Assembly (NCBI GenBank): GCA_016929095.1
Contig: JAFGJM010000037.1
Span: 102,707 to 166,706 of the forward strand
Reading direction: 5' to 3'
DNA: 64,000 nucleotides
Source: Anaerolineales bacterium
GTDB lineage: Bacteria > Chloroflexota > Anaerolineae > Anaerolineales > UBA4823
The notes under the pieces are model-generated. The model made no database searches, had not been told where the DNA came from, and was given only the letters and a program-made list of their open reading frames with translations. Below are positions 62,415-64,000 of the stretch, in pieces (position 1 is the first letter of the stretch; each line of letters opens with the position of its first letter). A program made the position numbers and the translations under genes.

Positions 62415-62439
62415 GACGAATATCCATATTAAAAGTTAC
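62415..62439 (-). promoter_or_regulatory. ECF-type promoter of sigma module 2
   Basis: On the minus strand GTAAC (62439-62435) and CGTC (62418-62415) are 16 nt apart, followed by TTATT. Fourteen nt separate it from the start codon at 62400. It also sits in the spacer in front of the divergent flippase gene. Confidence 0.65.
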
Positions 62440-62515
62440 GCTAAAAATAAATTCTGATATACTTTGACGGCTAAGGGAATAAAAAACTGATAAAGAAACG
62501 AAACAGGTTTCAGCC

Positions 62516-63865
62516 ATGCCGGTTGATTTTTCTTTTTTGAAAGCAAATCGTTCAGCAAAACAATCCTTATCAATCTCAACTTTGCGGGAAAAAATCACGT
62601 TTAAATCGCTGGCAATGTTGTTTTCAGGAAAGGCTGCCCAGGAGGGATATTTGGCGGCGGTAGACCAGGGCGCTATCAGCTTATCTAATTTTCTGGCTAC
62701 TATTATTTTGGCGCGCAGCGCCAGCCCTACCGAATTAGGGGTGTATGGTGTAGGGTTCATTGCGTTGCGTTTGGCGCGTTCTTTTCAGGACGGTATAACC
62801 ATTCAACCTATGAATGTGATCGGCGCGGGGATGGATGAGACTGAATTCCGCCGCTATGCTACCGGCACGAGTATATTACAGGTTGCCCTGGCTTTATTGT
62901 GTTCGATGTGTGTGGCGCTGGGCGGGTGGATTTTGACTGCCGCCGGTAATGATGTGGCCGGACCGACCCTTTTTGCATTATGGTTTGTGTTTTTATGGTG
63001 GCAATTGCAGGAATATATTCGGCGCATGATGTATACCCGGGGAACGGTGTTCCATGCGGTGGTAAATACGATCCTGGCGAATACAGTCCGCCTGGCAATA
63101 ATGATCTGGATGCAAAGCCGGGGCAGTTTGGATGGTATTGCCAGCCTGGATGCCATCGGCTGGGGGTCGCTGGCTGCACTGCTGCCCGGATTGTGGTTTA
63201 CACGCCGGTTTTGGGGATGCCCATGGCTTTCGCTTCGCCAAACCTGGCAACGCAACTGGGATTTTGGCAGGTGGGTGATGGGCGGTGCTCTGGCTAATTG
63301 GGTGGCGGTTGAGTTTTATCCGGTGCTTACTGCCGGGATGATCAGTTTTGCGGCTGCCGGTGCGTATCGCGCCTTGCAAAACCTGGTCGCGCCCATTCAT
63401 ATGTTGCTGCGGGCTATCGATACATTCATGACACCACGCGCCGCCCGGCAATACGATATGGGCGGCAAACCGGCATTATTACGCACTATTCGATTGGTTT
63501 ACCTCATTTCCGGCATTCCGATACTGGGTGTGTTGGGGCTGGCTATGCTCTTCCCGGCGCAGATTTTACATGTGCTGTATGGGGATACTTATGTTGAGTT
63601 TGCGGGCGGCGTCACGCTGATGGCGGTTTTCTATGCCTTATGGTTCGCTTATTGGCCCATGCAAACCGCCCTCAAAGCGGCACGCTATTCACGTCCGATT
63701 TTCATCGCCAACCTGGCAGCTATCGCAAGTATGTTCACTGCGGGCGTGTGGGCAATTCAACGCTGGGGCGTTTATGGAACCATTGGCGGACAGGCGCTTA
63801 ATTCATTGGTCGTGGGGGTTATTTTATGGTGCGCCTGGTTCAAGATTAAGCGCGATGTGGATTAA
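62516..63865 (+). CDS. Polysaccharide flippase (Wzx/MATE-like)
   Basis: 449 residues with twelve to fourteen hydrophobic segments and the polysaccharide-transport features YLAAVDQGAISLSNFLATII, LGVYGVGFIALRL and a middle AAAGAYRALQNLVAPIHMLLRAI. Wzx-type proteins turn undecaprenyl-linked glycan units across the membrane. The extended N-terminus of about 40 residues before the first helix is unusually polar (FSFLKANRSAKQSLSISTLR). It is divergent from sigma module 2; a glycosyltransferase partner is not adjacent. Followed by a copy of the MITE-like repeat. Confidence 0.87.
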   Translation: MPVDFSFLKANRSAKQSLSISTLREKITFKSLAMLFSGKAAQEGYLAAVDQGAISLSNFLATIILARSASPTELGVYGVGFIALRLARSFQDGITIQPMNVIGAGMDETEFRRYATGTSILQVALALLCSMCVALGGWILTAAGNDVAGPTLFALWFVFLWWQLQEYIRRMMYTRGTVFHAVVNTILANTVRLAIMIWMQSRGSLDGIASLDAIGWGSLAALLPGLWFTRRFWGCPWLSLRQTWQRNWDFGRWVMGGALANWVAVEFYPVLTAGMISFAAAGAYRALQNLVAPIHMLLRAIDTFMTPRAARQYDMGGKPALLRTIRLVYLISGIPILGVLGLAMLFPAQILHVLYGDTYVEFAGGVTLMAVFYALWFAYWPMQTALKAARYSRPIFIANLAAIASMFTAGVWAIQRWGVYGTIGGQALNSLVVGVILWCAWFKIKRDVD

Positions 63866-63923
63866 TCTTTTTTCTTAATCAAAAGTTTCGTAGTAGCGGC
63901 TTCAGTCGTTAAGTTTACTCATA

Positions 63924-64000
63924 GGGGTTGTCTAAAAAGTCAAAAATATCATGTTGCACGAAGTGTGTTTCACGAAGCGAAGCGAAACATCTCACATTAT
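63924..64000 (+). repeat. MITE-like repeat, copy 3 (cut by the window end)
   Basis: It begins GGGGTTGTCTAAAAAGTC as in copy 1 at 8308 and continues through ATGTTGCACGAAGTGTGTTTCACGAAGCGAAGCG, then ends at the window edge. The complete element should extend about 50 bp further. It lies 59 nt after the flippase gene. Confidence 0.8.

Noticed and set aside
1..64000. CRISPR arrays, tRNA genes, integrases, transposases and phage genes.
   Set aside because: None was seen: no regularly spaced direct repeats of CRISPR type, no cloverleaf with a TTCGAAT-type arm in the spacers, and no recombinase motif in the translated genes.

Overview
The window most likely comes from a bacterium of the phylum Chloroflexota, probably class Anaerolineae. 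This is an inference from gene content: Thr/Pro-rich 'TPT' linkers on exported proteins, ECF sigma factors paired with DUF5667 proteins, TadE/TadG-type pseudopilins, roadblock plus V4R gene pairs, a UbiD/UbiA pair fitting futalosine-type menaquinone synthesis, and a fused FtcD. No rRNA, tRNA, phage or CRISPR was recognised. About fifty protein genes are supported, nearly all intact.

Layout. 1-990: a gene-free stretch with three tandem c-di-GMP-I riboswitch aptamers that have their own promoter and terminator. 993-5486: yqeY, a PgpH-type c-di-AMP phosphodiesterase, ybeY, dgkA and an endonuclease IV-like TIM barrel. 5754-9362: a PPIase lipoprotein operon, two small membrane proteins and DegV. 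9440-14888: a NarL-type two-component system divergent from a MacA/MacB-like efflux operon, with perfect inverted repeats between them. 15821-19553: an Old Yellow Enzyme, a shortened KdpD-like kinase with a KdpE-like regulator, and a VanZ protein. 19840-26586: an ion transport block with an unknown protein plus KimA-like permease, a CPA1 antiporter carrying a C-terminal DarA/PstA-like c-di-AMP receptor domain, and a divergent CPA2 antiporter with a separate PII-like protein. 26631-31200: an alcohol dehydrogenase, a DUF2179-type protein, FtcD and an M23 lipoprotein. 31480-40692: exported proteins (hydrolase-fold lipoprotein, large FG-GAP/BNR protein, nucleoside hydrolase), CutA, LCP and RsmA. 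40820-45142: an MFS transporter, a polyprenol-phosphate glycosyltransferase and a duplicated roadblock/V4R operon. 45659-55279: UbiD, an ABC importer, UbiA, an S41-like protein and a membrane Fe-S oxidoreductase. 55437-63865: three Tad pseudopilins, two ECF sigma/DUF5667 modules and a flippase.

Links between regions. The strongest regulatory observation is a promoter motif, GTAAC-N16-CGTY, found upstream of both ECF sigma genes and upstream of the pseudopilin operon. It resembles the class recognised by Streptomyces sigma BldN, whose anti-sigma RsbN is also a DUF5667 protein. The other theme is nucleotide second messengers: a c-di-GMP sensing RNA, a c-di-AMP phosphodiesterase, and cation transporters tied to PII-superfamily sensor domains.

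A roughly 130-bp MITE-like repeat occurs three times, a 31-bp palindromic repeat twice, and a 17-bp tandem repeat four times in one place. All assignments were made by eye; no database search was run.
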